64,000 nucleotides of DNA from contig NZ_LPUY01000012.1 of assembly GCF_001518015.1 (NCBI RefSeq), positions 1 through 64,000 on the forward strand. The letters are read 5' to 3'. A model generated the notes under the pieces. It did not search any database. It was given only the letters and a program-made list of their open reading frames with translations, and was not told the DNA's origin. This document shows positions 1 to 7,726 of this stretch, one piece after another. The number at the start of each line of letters is the position of its first letter. Position 1 is the first letter of the stretch. Origin of the DNA: Tritonibacter horizontis (GTDB lineage Bacteria > Pseudomonadota > Alphaproteobacteria > Rhodobacterales > Rhodobacteraceae). A program made the position numbers and the translations under genes.

Positions 1-22
1 CCCGCGCGCTGTGGCGCGCGGG
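1..22 (-). terminator. Stem-loop after the AhpD-like gene
   Basis: A perfect inverted repeat with arms CCCGCGCGC (1-9) and GCGCGCGGG (14-22) closes on a TGTG loop. It lies 16 bases past the stop of the minus-strand gene at 39-608, the right place for an intrinsic terminator. Any T-run would lie outside the window, so termination itself cannot be judged. Confidence 0.5.
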
Positions 23-38
23 CCGGAACGTCGGTCTG

Positions 39-608
39 TCAGACCTCCAGCGGTGTGTCGCTGCGGGTCCATTCCAGGGGCTTGAACACCGCGTCGACGG
101 GTGTTTCAGCAACGTGGTTGACGTAGTTGGACATGGTTTTCTGCGCCAGGCCGAGGATCACGTCCAGAACCGCGCGGTGGCCGTAGCCTGCGTCAAAGAA
201 GGCTTGCATCTGCGCTTCGCTGACGTTGCCGCGTTCGCGTACCATCTGCACCGTAAAGGTGCGCAGGGCTTCGAGCTTGGCGCTCGGCAGCGGCGTTTCG
301 TTGCGCAGCGCCTCGGTGATGTCGTCGGACACCTTCATGTTCTTTGCAATGCCGGTGTGGGCCGGGACGCAATAGTGGCAGGCATGTTCCACGTTGATGG
401 ATTGCCAGACTACGGTCAGCTCGTCGGCGTCAAAATCGGTCTCGGTGAACAGCTTGTGCAGCACCTGGTAGCCTTCATAGGCCTGGGGGCTTTCGGCCAG
501 GACCTTGTGCAGGCCGGGCAGGCGGCCAAAGGCCTTTTGGGACTTTTCGAGCAGCGGCTTGGAGGCCTCGGGCGCGGTGTCCTGGTCGTGGGAGGGGAAA
601 TTCAGCAT
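39..608 (-). CDS. Carboxymuconolactone decarboxylase / AhpD-like protein
   Basis: This 189-residue protein belongs to the AhpD-like fold, whose members are thiol peroxidase partners or decarboxylases. The signature is the CxxC pair Cys77-His-Tyr-Cys80 followed by His84 (motif CHYCVPAH), the usual redox centre of the AhpD branch. No signal peptide or membrane segment is seen, so it is probably cytoplasmic. A GTG at 623 would add five residues, but it sits inside the GAAGGA ribosome binding site (616-621) that lies seven bases before the ATG at 608, so I chose 608. It is transcribed away from a TetR gene, with a palindromic operator between them. Such pairs are commonly regulator plus oxidative or electrophile stress enzyme; the actual substrate is unknown. 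Confidence 0.85.
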   Translation of the reverse strand: MLNFPSHDQDTAPEASKPLLEKSQKAFGRLPGLHKVLAESPQAYEGYQVLHKLFTETDFDADELTVVWQSINVEHACHYCVPAHTGIAKNMKVSDDITEALRNETPLPSAKLEALRTFTVQMVRERGNVSEAQMQAFFDAGYGHRAVLDVILGLAQKTMSNYVNHVAETPVDAVFKPLEWTRSDTPLEV

Positions 609-654
609 GTCAGAATCCTTCACTGTGTTGCGTCTGCCTTCGATTTAGTCTTTC

Positions 655-694
655 TTGAGCAATCACTCAAGTATATATTTGAGTGATTGCTCAA
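655..694. promoter_or_regulatory. Double palindromic operator between AhpD-like and TetR genes
   Basis: The arms TTGAGCAATCACTCAA (655-670) and TTGAGTGATTGCTCAA (679-694) are exact reverse complements with an 8-base AT-rich spacer, GTATATAT. Each arm is itself an imperfect palindrome (TTGAG, six bases, CTCAA), so four half-sites line up. The TATATAT spacer could be a -10 element. The site is 46 bases before the AhpD-like start and 14 bases before the TetR start, so one bound repressor could cover both divergent promoters. Binding by the adjacent TetR protein is inferred. Confidence 0.85.
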
Positions 695-708
695 CTCATG
701 GTGATCCG

Positions 709-1281
709 ATGCCCCGCAAGCCCAGTTTCGACCGAACAGATTTGATTGCCCGGGCCCGTGATCTGTTCTGGAAACAGGGCTGGGCGGGAACGTCGCTCAA
801 GGATCTTGAGGCGGAGCTGAAGCTGAAGCCGGGCAGCTTCTATGCTGCGTTCGGGTCAAAAGATGCGCTGTTTGGCCTGGCGTTGGACACCTATGCCGAG
901 GATGGCGCGCGGCGTCTTGAGGCGTTGACCGAGGCGGAGGGTCCGTTGGGCGCGCTCAAACGCTATCCGGTTTTGATCCTCGAAGAGGGGAACGCCCCGG
1001 CCCGGGCCTGTATGCTGGCAAAGACGCTGATCGAGCTGCACCAGCGCGACCATCCGCTGGCGGCGCGTGCGGATGCCCATCTGCGCGGCATGGAGGCCCG
1101 GTTCACCGAATTGTTTCGGCAGGCGCAGGCGGCAGAGATCATCGCAGCCGAGCACGACCCGGTTGCGCTGGCGCAGAAATACCAATCCGACCTGATGGGG
1201 CTGCGGGTTTCGGCCGAGCGGATGGGACCAAAGGCAATGGGCATCGCGCGTCAGATCGGCGAAGGGCTGGACCGGCTTTGA
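709..1281 (+). CDS. TetR/AcrR family transcriptional regulator
   Basis: A 190-residue DNA-binding repressor. The N-terminal TetR helix-turn-helix covers roughly residues 10-55, with the recognition region GTSLKDLEAELKLKPGSFY and the following FGSKDALF, as in the YdeS/AcuR-like branch. The ligand-binding C-terminal half is not assignable to a specific effector. An in-frame start at 655 is possible on paper, but it would place the operator inside the coding sequence. The ATG at 709 gives the usual family length and leaves the palindrome upstream. It probably represses itself and the divergent AhpD-like gene through the site at 655-694. Confidence 0.85.
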   Translation: MPRKPSFDRTDLIARARDLFWKQGWAGTSLKDLEAELKLKPGSFYAAFGSKDALFGLALDTYAEDGARRLEALTEAEGPLGALKRYPVLILEEGNAPARACMLAKTLIELHQRDHPLAARADAHLRGMEARFTELFRQAQAAEIIAAEHDPVALAQKYQSDLMGLRVSAERMGPKAMGIARQIGEGLDRL

Positions 1282-1364
1282 TAGTGCTGTGCGATGACCG
1301 GTCGCGGTCGCGGTCACCCGTGGGCGCGGCCCAAGTGGGCGTCTTGCACGGTCCGGCGGAGCGA

Positions 1365-1391
1365 CCCCGACGCACACAGGTGACGTCGGGG
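1365..1391. terminator. Stem-loop between convergent TetR and aldehyde dehydrogenase genes
   Basis: CCCCGACG (1365-1372) and CGTCGGGG (1384-1391) form an 8-bp GC-rich stem with an 11-base loop in the 138-bp gap between two convergent genes. There is no T-run on either side. It may act as a weak bidirectional terminator. The rest of the gap holds only a short GCGGTC tandem repeat near 1300-1315. Confidence 0.35.
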
Positions 1392-1419
1392 ACCGGTGGC
1401 GCGGCGCGCTTTGCCTGCG

Positions 1420-2850
1420 CTAGGGCTGAAACGGGGCCCGCACCTTGATTTCGAGATAGTCCTCAAGCCCGAAACGACCGCCTTCCCGCCCGTTGCCGGA
1501 TTTCTTGTATCCGCCGAAGGGGGAGCCATAGGCGGTGTCGCGCCCGTTGACCGAAATTACACCGGCGCGCAGACGTCTGATGACACGATCCGCGCGCGCA
1601 GGATCACCGGTCTGAACATAGGCGGCCAACCCATAGTCTGTATCGTTGGCCAGCGCGATGGCCTCTTCCTCGGTGTCAAAGGGGATCATCACCAGCACCG
1701 GGCCAAAGATTTCCTCGCGCGCGATTGCCATGTCATTGGTGACATCGGCAAAGATTGTCGGGCGCGCATACCAGCCGTGTTCCAGCCCGTCAGGTTTGCC
1801 GAGCCCGCCCGCCAGCAGGGTGGCGCCTTCGTCGATGCCTTTTTCGATCATGGCCTGCACCCGGTCATATTGGATTTCATCAAAGAGCGGACCGATGTGA
1901 TCGCCGGGTTTGGCGGGGTCGTCGACCTGTTGCGTTTCGGCGGCGCGGGAGGCCAGGCGAAGCGCCTGATCATAGACGCTGCGGTCGACCAGCATGCGCG
2001 TCGGGGCGTTGCAGGACTGCCCGGTGTTGTCAAAACAGGCGGCGATGCCTTCGGGGATACGGGTTTCCAGATCGCAATCGGCAAACACGAGGTTCGGCGA
2101 TTTGCCACCCAGTTCCAAGGTCACGCGTTTGATCCCCGCAGCGGCCGCGCGGGAGACCTCGGTTCCGGCGCGGGTCGAGCCGGTAAACGAGACCATGGCG
2201 ACATCGGGATGGGCCGCAAGGGCGGCCCCAACGGTCGGGCCATCCCCGTGCACGAGGTTGAACACCCCGGCTGGATACCCTGCCTCATGCACGATCTCGG
2301 CATAGATTTGCGCCGACAGGGGGGTATGTTCCGACGGTTTCAGAACGCAGGTCGCACCGGTGGCCAGGGCCGGGATCACCTTGAGCGCGATCTGGTTGAT
2401 CGGCCAGTTCCACGGCGTGATCATGCCGACGACGCCGATGGGGTCTCGGGTCAGGAGATCGCCGTTGGGCAGGGTTTCGTGTTCAACGTGTTGTTCCAGG
2501 GCCTCGATAAAGGACACCAGATGGCCGATGCCGCTTTCGGCCTGCACGTCGTAGGACATGGTGGTCGGAGCGCCCATTTCGGTGGTGATCGCCCGGGCGA
2601 GGTCGCCCTGTCGGCGTTTGGTCACCGCCAACAGCTTGTGCAGCAGCGTCAGGCGCTCTTGTCGGGTGGTCAGCGAAAAACTGTCAAAGGCGACCTTGGC
2701 CGCGGCCACCGCGCGGTCCACATCGGCGCTGTTGCCCAAAGTCAGCGTACCGATCTGGCTGTTCTGCGCGGGGTTCTTGATGGGCAGGGTTTCGTTGCCG
2801 AGCGGGCGGACCCACGCGCCGTTGATATAGAATTTGTCCAGGGTGTTCAT
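1420..2850 (-). CDS. NAD(P)-dependent aldehyde dehydrogenase
   Basis: A complete 476-residue member of the aldehyde dehydrogenase superfamily, which oxidises an aldehyde to a carboxylic acid with NAD(P)+. The catalytic set is present: Asn148 in PWNWP, Lys171 in LKPSEHTP, general base Glu246 in LELGGKS and nucleophile Cys280 in GQSCNAPTR. The NAD-binding turn FTGSTRAG is at about residues 222-229. It lies 16 bases downstream of the enolase-superfamily gene and probably shares its transcript with that gene and the GMC oxidoreductase. This suggests a pathway in which an alcohol or sugar acid is oxidised, dehydrated and then oxidised again. The substrate is unknown. Confidence 0.93.
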   Translation of the reverse strand: MNTLDKFYINGAWVRPLGNETLPIKNPAQNSQIGTLTLGNSADVDRAVAAAKVAFDSFSLTTRQERLTLLHKLLAVTKRRQGDLARAITTEMGAPTTMSYDVQAESGIGHLVSFIEALEQHVEHETLPNGDLLTRDPIGVVGMITPWNWPINQIALKVIPALATGATCVLKPSEHTPLSAQIYAEIVHEAGYPAGVFNLVHGDGPTVGAALAAHPDVAMVSFTGSTRAGTEVSRAAAAGIKRVTLELGGKSPNLVFADCDLETRIPEGIAACFDNTGQSCNAPTRMLVDRSVYDQALRLASRAAETQQVDDPAKPGDHIGPLFDEIQYDRVQAMIEKGIDEGATLLAGGLGKPDGLEHGWYARPTIFADVTNDMAIAREEIFGPVLVMIPFDTEEEAIALANDTDYGLAAYVQTGDPARADRVIRRLRAGVISVNGRDTAYGSPFGGYKKSGNGREGGRFGLEDYLEIKVRAPFQP

Positions 2851-2866
2851 TGTCGTCCTCTTGGCG

Positions 2867-4075
2867 TCAGGGGGTGACCGGGTGCGGATCCATCGTCAGA
2901 TGCAGCTCCGTGCCGGTATAAGGTGACGCGGCGAGCACCGCATCGTTGAGCTCCACGCCCAGGCCCGGCGCGGTGGGCGGAATGACATACCCGTCTTCCC
3001 ATGTGATATCGGATTTGAGGCAGGACATATACGGGCCGTCAAACGTGCCGATGCTTTCCAGGATCAGACAGTTCGGGCTGCAGGCGGCGATCTGGATGTT
3101 TGCCGCCGCCACCACGGGGCCGCAATAAAGATGCGGCGCGATTTGCGCCTGTCGGGTTTCGGCCAGTCCGGCAATCTTTTTGGCCTCCAGCAGCCCGCCG
3201 ACCCGGCCCAGGTTCATTTGCAGGATGGAGGCGGCGCCCGCTTCGAGCAGGCGGGCGAATTCGTGTTTGGTGCAAAGCCGTTCCCCGGCCGCCACCGGCA
3301 CCGACGTGAACCGGGCGATTTCGGCCATGTCGGCGGGATTTTCCGGCGTGGTGGGTTCCTCGAACCACAAGGGATCGTAGCGTTCCAACCGGCGCGCCAT
3401 GCGTTTGGCGCCGGATACGGTGAACTGCCCATGGGTGCCGAACAGCAGGTCCGCCCGGTCGCCGACCGCCTCGCGGATGCGTTTGCAAAAAAGCTCGGAC
3501 CGGGTGAGGTCCTCCAGCCGGGGCTGATGGCCGTCATAGATCGAATAGGGGCCGGCGGGGTCGAATTTCACCGCGGTGAACCCCTTGTCGACCATCTGCA
3601 CGGCCACCTCTGCCGCGAGGTCGGGATCGTCATAGACGCTGGGTGCGCCCGGTTCCGGATAGACGTCGCCAGCGGGCGGGTAAAGGTAGGTGTAGCTGCG
3701 CAGACGCGGGTTCACCAGACCGCCCAGAAGCTGATAGACCGGCTGGTCCGCCGCTTTGCCGATGATGTCCCAGCATGCCATCTCGAGCCCGCTGAGAACC
3801 CCCATGACGGTCACGTCGGGTCGCTGGGTGAAACCGGCGCCATAGCTTTGCCGCCAGAGCCGTTCGATGTGGTGCGGATCGGCGCCTTCAAACTGGCGGG
3901 TGAACATGTCGACCGCCATGGCGGTCACGACATCGGGACCAAAGGTGGCGTTGTAGATCTCGCCAACGCCGGTGATGCCACAGGCCGTGGTGAGCCGGAC
4001 AAAGATGAAATAGCGCCCGCCATGGCGGGGCGGGGGGTTGCCAAACACGAAGGTTTCGATCGTCTCAAGGCGCAT
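2867..4075 (-). CDS. Mandelate racemase / muconate lactonising enzyme family protein
   Basis: A 402-residue enolase-superfamily enzyme of the kind that dehydrates sugar acids. The N-terminal capping domain covers about residues 1-125 and the barrel domain follows. Barrel signatures seen are AVKFDP (strand 2), GTHGQFT (strand 3), WFEEPTTPEN (strand 4), AAGERLCTKHEF (strand 5) and IAPHLYCGP (strand 7, with the His that often acts as acid/base). It resembles galactonate/mannonate-type dehydratases and not true mandelate racemase, but the precise sugar acid cannot be read from sequence. Its start overlaps the 3' end of the GMC gene by 11 bases, so the two are translationally coupled. Confidence 0.88.
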   Translation of the reverse strand: MRLETIETFVFGNPPPRHGGRYFIFVRLTTACGITGVGEIYNATFGPDVVTAMAVDMFTRQFEGADPHHIERLWRQSYGAGFTQRPDVTVMGVLSGLEMACWDIIGKAADQPVYQLLGGLVNPRLRSYTYLYPPAGDVYPEPGAPSVYDDPDLAAEVAVQMVDKGFTAVKFDPAGPYSIYDGHQPRLEDLTRSELFCKRIREAVGDRADLLFGTHGQFTVSGAKRMARRLERYDPLWFEEPTTPENPADMAEIARFTSVPVAAGERLCTKHEFARLLEAGAASILQMNLGRVGGLLEAKKIAGLAETRQAQIAPHLYCGPVVAAANIQIAACSPNCLILESIGTFDGPYMSCLKSDITWEDGYVIPPTAPGLGVELNDAVLAASPYTGTELHLTMDPHPVTP

Positions 4076-5723
4076 GGGCCAGTCTCCTTTTGTCTGCCCC
4101 GGTGATGGCGTCTTCCAGGATCATTTCCGCGGCCCGCGTCGCCAGCATGATCGTCGGGGCATTGGTGTTGCCGGAGGTCACGGCCGGAAAGGCGGCACTG
4201 TCGACCACTCTCAGTCCGCTGAGACCATGCACCCGCAAACGCCCATCCAGAACGGAGTCTGCTGGGCCGTGGCCCATGCGGCAGGTGGAGGTCGGGTGAA
4301 AGACGGTGGAGGCGCGCTGTCGAAAATCATCCATCAGGGCATCGGTGTCCGTCTGGCCGGGGTCGGGGATCAGGCGCGCCTGCGTGACACCGGCGAGGGC
4401 CGGGGAGGTGGCCAGACGATTGATGATGTCGATGGCGCGCCGGGCGCCCATCTGATCATACGGGGTCGCCAGGGAATTGGGGCGGATCAGCGGGGCCGCG
4501 CGGGGGTCGGCGGATCGGATCGTGATCTCGCCCCGGCTGGTCGGTCGACACAGCTGTGCGCAGAGCAAATAGCCGGGATCGCGGTCCAGAAGCGGCCGGC
4601 CGTCCGGCGCATTCCAGTAGGACAGCGGGTTGCAATAGATCTGCATGTCGGGCCGGGTGGTGTCCGGTGTGCTTTGAACATATCCCCCGACCTGGTTGAC
4701 CGGCACGCTCAGCGGGCCCCGGCGTGTCATCAGATAGCGAACCCCGGCCAGAAGACGCGGCGGCACCCGGCCGAGAATGTTGTTCAAGGTCGGTTGTGTG
4801 GCCCGGTACATGTAGGAAATCGCCAAATGGTCCTGCAGGCCACGCCCGACTTCTGGCAGGTGGTGCAGCGGGGTGACCCCCAATCCGCGCAGCAGCGACG
4901 CCGGGCCGACCCCCGAAAGCTGCAGGAGCTTGGGCGAGTTGACCGCACCGGCACAGAGGATGATCTCGCGCCCTGCGGTGACATGCATGGTTTGGTCCCC
5001 GACCCGATAGGTCAGCCCGGTGGCCCGGGAACCGTCGAACAACACCCGTTCGACCATGGCATTGGAAACGACCTGCAGATTTGGGCGGCGTCGCGCCGGG
5101 GTCAGGAACGCGTCGGCGGCGGAAAAGCGCAGGCCGTGGCGTACGGTGCTGCGGTAATATCCGACGGATTCCCCGAGGGTGCGGCTCAGATCGTCGCAGG
5201 CGGGCCAACCGCAGTCCTGGGCGGCGGCGAGGAAGCGTTGCGAGAACGGGTTCATCTGGTCGCGCAGGTCGCTGATCGTCAGCAGGCCCGCGCCCTGCTC
5301 GCGCGGTTTGCCGTCGGCGCTGCGCTCCAGGCGCCGCTCGATCCGGTCAAAGGCCGGCTGCACCGCGGCCCAGGACCATCCGGTCGCGCCCGCCGCTTCC
5401 CAATCGTCGAAATCATGCGGCAGGCCCCGCATATAGGCCATCGCGTTGATCGAGCTTGATCCACCGATGACCTTTCCCCGTGGCCAGTAGATACGCCGTC
5501 CGTTGAGGGTCTCTTCGGCTTCGGCGTGGTAGCCCCAGTTCAGGCGGGGATTGGCGAAGTTGACGCCATATCCGATGGGCACCTTGATCCAGAAGCGCCG
5601 GTCCGAGCCGCCCGCCTCGATCAACAGGACACGGGTTTTGCCGTCACGGGTCAACCGTTCAACAAGCGCGCAACCGGCCGAGCCCGCACCGACAACGATG
5701 TAGTCAAAAGTAGGATCAGGCAT
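4065..5723 (-). CDS. GMC family FAD-dependent oxidoreductase
   Basis: A 552-residue glucose-methanol-choline oxidoreductase that oxidises an alcohol using FAD. The FAD-binding motif VGAGSAGC is at residues 11-18 and the GMC signature region RGKVIGGSSSINAM lies near residue 80. The C-terminal active-site His476 is in HPTSTCRMG, and the partner Asn is in SGNTNAPT near residue 519. The open frame extends 233 codons upstream, but the family begins at the FAD motif, so I place the start at the ATG at 5723. It is divergent from a LysR gene, which may control it, and leads an operon with the dehydratase and aldehyde dehydrogenase. No signal peptide is seen. Confidence 0.92.
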   Translation of the reverse strand: MPDPTFDYIVVGAGSAGCALVERLTRDGKTRVLLIEAGGSDRRFWIKVPIGYGVNFANPRLNWGYHAEAEETLNGRRIYWPRGKVIGGSSSINAMAYMRGLPHDFDDWEAAGATGWSWAAVQPAFDRIERRLERSADGKPREQGAGLLTISDLRDQMNPFSQRFLAAAQDCGWPACDDLSRTLGESVGYYRSTVRHGLRFSAADAFLTPARRRPNLQVVSNAMVERVLFDGSRATGLTYRVGDQTMHVTAGREIILCAGAVNSPKLLQLSGVGPASLLRGLGVTPLHHLPEVGRGLQDHLAISYMYRATQPTLNNILGRVPPRLLAGVRYLMTRRGPLSVPVNQVGGYVQSTPDTTRPDMQIYCNPLSYWNAPDGRPLLDRDPGYLLCAQLCRPTSRGEITIRSADPRAAPLIRPNSLATPYDQMGARRAIDIINRLATSPALAGVTQARLIPDPGQTDTDALMDDFRQRASTVFHPTSTCRMGHGPADSVLDGRLRVHGLSGLRVVDSAAFPAVTSGNTNAPTIMLATRAAEMILEDAITGADKRRLAHAP

Positions 5724-5909
5724 GCCGCAATCGTCCCCAAAGTCGCCTGGCGGATGTGATCGCACTGGGGCGGTGCTGACAAACAATCGTTCTTGCCCCA
5801 ATGGGGTGGTTCCTTTTGGTGGTCGCGGGCTTCCCTTTGCCAACATGTGCGGTATCTTTCTGGCGAACGCTTGGTGACCGCCCGGCGCATGACAGGGTGA
5901 AGGATTTCC

Positions 5910-6791
5910 ATGCGACTGCCCCATGTGACATGGTTGAGAGCTTTTGAAGCCGCCGCGCGCCACAGCAGTTTTTCCGACGCCGCAGCCGAGTTGAATCTGA
6001 CTCCGGCGGCTGTCAGCCAGCAGATCCGGTTGCTGGAACAGCATCTGGGCACGCAATTGTTCCGGCGCCTGCCGCGCGGGGTGGCGCTGACGGATATGGG
6101 GCAGGCCTATGCCTTGCCGGTGCGAAAATCCTTTGCCGAGATGCAGGACGCGACCGAAGGCCTGTTTACCGTCCGGCGCAAGAGAAAGATCCGCATCCGG
6201 GCCTCGATCAGCTACGCCACGCTGGTTCTGGCGCCTCGGCTGAAGTCGTTTCACGACCTGTATCCGGATATCGAAATCGCATTGTCTACGGCTGTCTGGT
6301 CGGATCGGATGGATCACGAAACCATCGATATCGACATACGATATGGCACCGGCCATTGGGCGGAGGATGAAATCTGGAAGCTGGGCGAGGAGGTGGCGAC
6401 CCTTGTCTGTCACCCCGATCACCTAGCCTCCTTTGGTGCCGCGCCGCGCATTCAGGAGGTTCTGGCGGCAGGTGTCGTGCCGGTGTTTGGCTCTGAGATT
6501 GAATGGCGCCGCCTGTCGGATCTGTTCGAACTGGACTGCCCGGAGCCCCTGGTCTGGATGAAGGCGGATTCGTCGTTGATCGCGCTTCAGACCATTGCGG
6601 CGGGGTTTGGCACCGCCTTGATCCACAAAAGTTTTTCACAGACGTTTCTGGAACGTGGCGATCTGGTTTCGCCCTTTGAGTACCGCTTGCCGATCCGGGA
6701 GGCCTATTACCTCGTGGTGCGCGATGACGCAGAGGGGCGCAATGAGATCGAGGCCTTTCGCAGCTGGCTCATGAATGAAACGTCGCCATAG
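5910..6791 (+). CDS. LysR family regulator, GcvA-like
   Basis: A 293-residue LysR-type regulator. The winged helix is at residues 1-60 (SFSDAAAELNLTPAAVSQQI is the recognition region) and the effector-binding domain spans about 90-290. The opening MRLPHVTWLRAFEAAARH and the RLPRGVALTDMG wing are those of the GcvA-like branch. It is divergently transcribed from the GMC oxidoreductase, 186 bases away, and is the natural candidate to control that operon. The gap contains a short palindrome CCCCAATGGGG (5796-5806), but I cannot show it is a LysR site. Confidence 0.92.
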   Translation: MRLPHVTWLRAFEAAARHSSFSDAAAELNLTPAAVSQQIRLLEQHLGTQLFRRLPRGVALTDMGQAYALPVRKSFAEMQDATEGLFTVRRKRKIRIRASISYATLVLAPRLKSFHDLYPDIEIALSTAVWSDRMDHETIDIDIRYGTGHWAEDEIWKLGEEVATLVCHPDHLASFGAAPRIQEVLAAGVVPVFGSEIEWRRLSDLFELDCPEPLVWMKADSSLIALQTIAAGFGTALIHKSFSQTFLERGDLVSPFEYRLPIREAYYLVVRDDAEGRNEIEAFRSWLMNETSP

Positions 6792-6869
6792 CCCGGCGCG
6801 GTTGCACGCGGCCTGAGACCAGTCCCGCGCCGGTCTGTCGGCGATCAAGTCCGGGGGCCATGCGACAGG

Positions 6870-6904
6870 AAAGCCCCCGCTGTCATCCTGAGGGCGGGGG
6901 CTTT
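6870..6904. terminator. Bidirectional terminator between LysR and NIPSNAP genes
   Basis: AAAGCCCCCGC (6870-6880) and GCGGGGGCTTT (6894-6904) form a perfect 11-bp stem with flanking A and T runs. It reads as an intrinsic terminator in both directions and lies between the convergent genes ending at 6791 and 6927. Confidence 0.85.
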
Positions 6905-6926
6905 CGGATGTCTGTGACCTTGGCTG

Positions 6927-7256
6927 TCAGCCTTTGGCGGGTTTGCCAAAGAACGGCGCCGGGGTCAGGATGGTGTTGACCTGACTGGCGAGATTGCCGC
7001 TTTCGGCGCTCAGCTTGAGGAAGGCCTGCCACTCCGGATCGGCGGCGAGGGCCGCCCGCTTGGCCGCGCGGTCGGCGGCGTCCTCATAGACCCAGATATG
7101 GACGTAGGAATTGACGTCGCCGGTTTCGACCGCGCCATAGACCACCGGTTCGCCCAGATGACGGCGCTGCGCCTCCCAGCCGTGGTCTTCGTAAAGCTTC
7201 ATGTGTTTTTTGATGCGGCCGGGGTGGCAGGTGTAGGTGCGATGATCCAGAATCAT
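6927..7256 (-). CDS. NIPSNAP family small protein
   Basis: A 109-residue protein of the NIPSNAP / dimeric alpha-beta barrel type. It has the opening HRTYTCHPGRIKKHMKLYEDHGW and the pattern SYVHIWVYEDAADRAAKRAAL. These small proteins are often found beside catabolic operons and their catalytic role is largely unknown. The ATG at 7256 overlaps the stop of the upstream dctQ by four bases (ATGA), so it is part of the TRAP operon and translationally coupled to it. An upstream extension is possible in frame but would run across dctQ. Confidence 0.85.
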   Translation of the reverse strand: MILDHRTYTCHPGRIKKHMKLYEDHGWEAQRRHLGEPVVYGAVETGDVNSYVHIWVYEDAADRAAKRAALAADPEWQAFLKLSAESGNLASQVNTILTPAPFFGKPAKG

Positions 7257-7726
7257 ACGGAGGGGTCCTTTTGTCTGAGGAGTCGGAACAGATCGGCCAG
7301 GGCATAGGCGATCATCACCGCGCCCGAGACCGGGATCGCGGCATAAAAATAGGATGTCGGCAGGCCGAGGATCGGGGTCAGGGCCCGGGCCTTGGCGGTG
7401 AGCGTGGCGCCGTGCCAGGTCATGGTGACCAGAAAACACAGCGCCAGCAGGGCAATCAGAACACGCAGCGCGCGGGCCGGGCCGGGGGACAGGACCTCGA
7501 CCAGCCAGAGCACCTGGAAATGGCCGTGTTCGCGCCAGAGCGCCGCCGCCCCGGCAAAGACCATCCAGGCAAACAGCCCCTGCACGATCTCGTCAAACCA
7601 GGCGAAACCGGCCAGCTGAAGCGTGCGCGCCACGACGTTCACAAAGAGCAGGGTAAACAGCGCGCCGAGGCAGGCAATCGGGACAGCGCGCAGCAGGTGG
7701 CCGATGAGATGATCCAGCTGTTTCAT
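7253..7726 (-). CDS. dctQ: TRAP transporter small membrane subunit (system 1)
   Basis: A 157-residue DctQ-type subunit with four predicted membrane helices (about residues 10-35, 45-65, 85-105 and 125-148). It carries the family pattern ARTLQLAGFAWFDEIVQGLFAWMVFAGAA split over helices 1-2. It joins the binding protein at 9062-10036 and the large subunit at 7723-9009 to form a sodium-driven organic acid importer. Its start overlaps the dctM stop by four bases. The order here is P, then M, then Q, whereas most TRAP operons read P, Q, M. Confidence 0.9.
   Translation of the reverse strand: MKQLDHLIGHLLRAVPIACLGALFTLLFVNVVARTLQLAGFAWFDEIVQGLFAWMVFAGAAALWREHGHFQVLWLVEVLSPGPARALRVLIALLALCFLVTMTWHGATLTAKARALTPILGLPTSYFYAAIPVSGAVMIAYALADLFRLLRQKDPSV

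Noticed and set aside
1396-2877. A 493-codon plus-strand frame opposite the aldehyde dehydrogenase
   Set aside because: It mirrors the aldehyde dehydrogenase, whose catalytic residues are all present on the other strand.
5796-5806. CCCCAATGGGG palindrome in the LysR/GMC divergent gap
   Set aside because: Short, GC-rich and without the T-N11-A form of LysR sites; it could be chance.
5724-6422. A 233-codon N-terminal extension of the GMC oxidoreductase
   Set aside because: The extension overlaps the LysR gene on the other strand and has no family similarity; the FAD motif begins right after the ATG at 5723.
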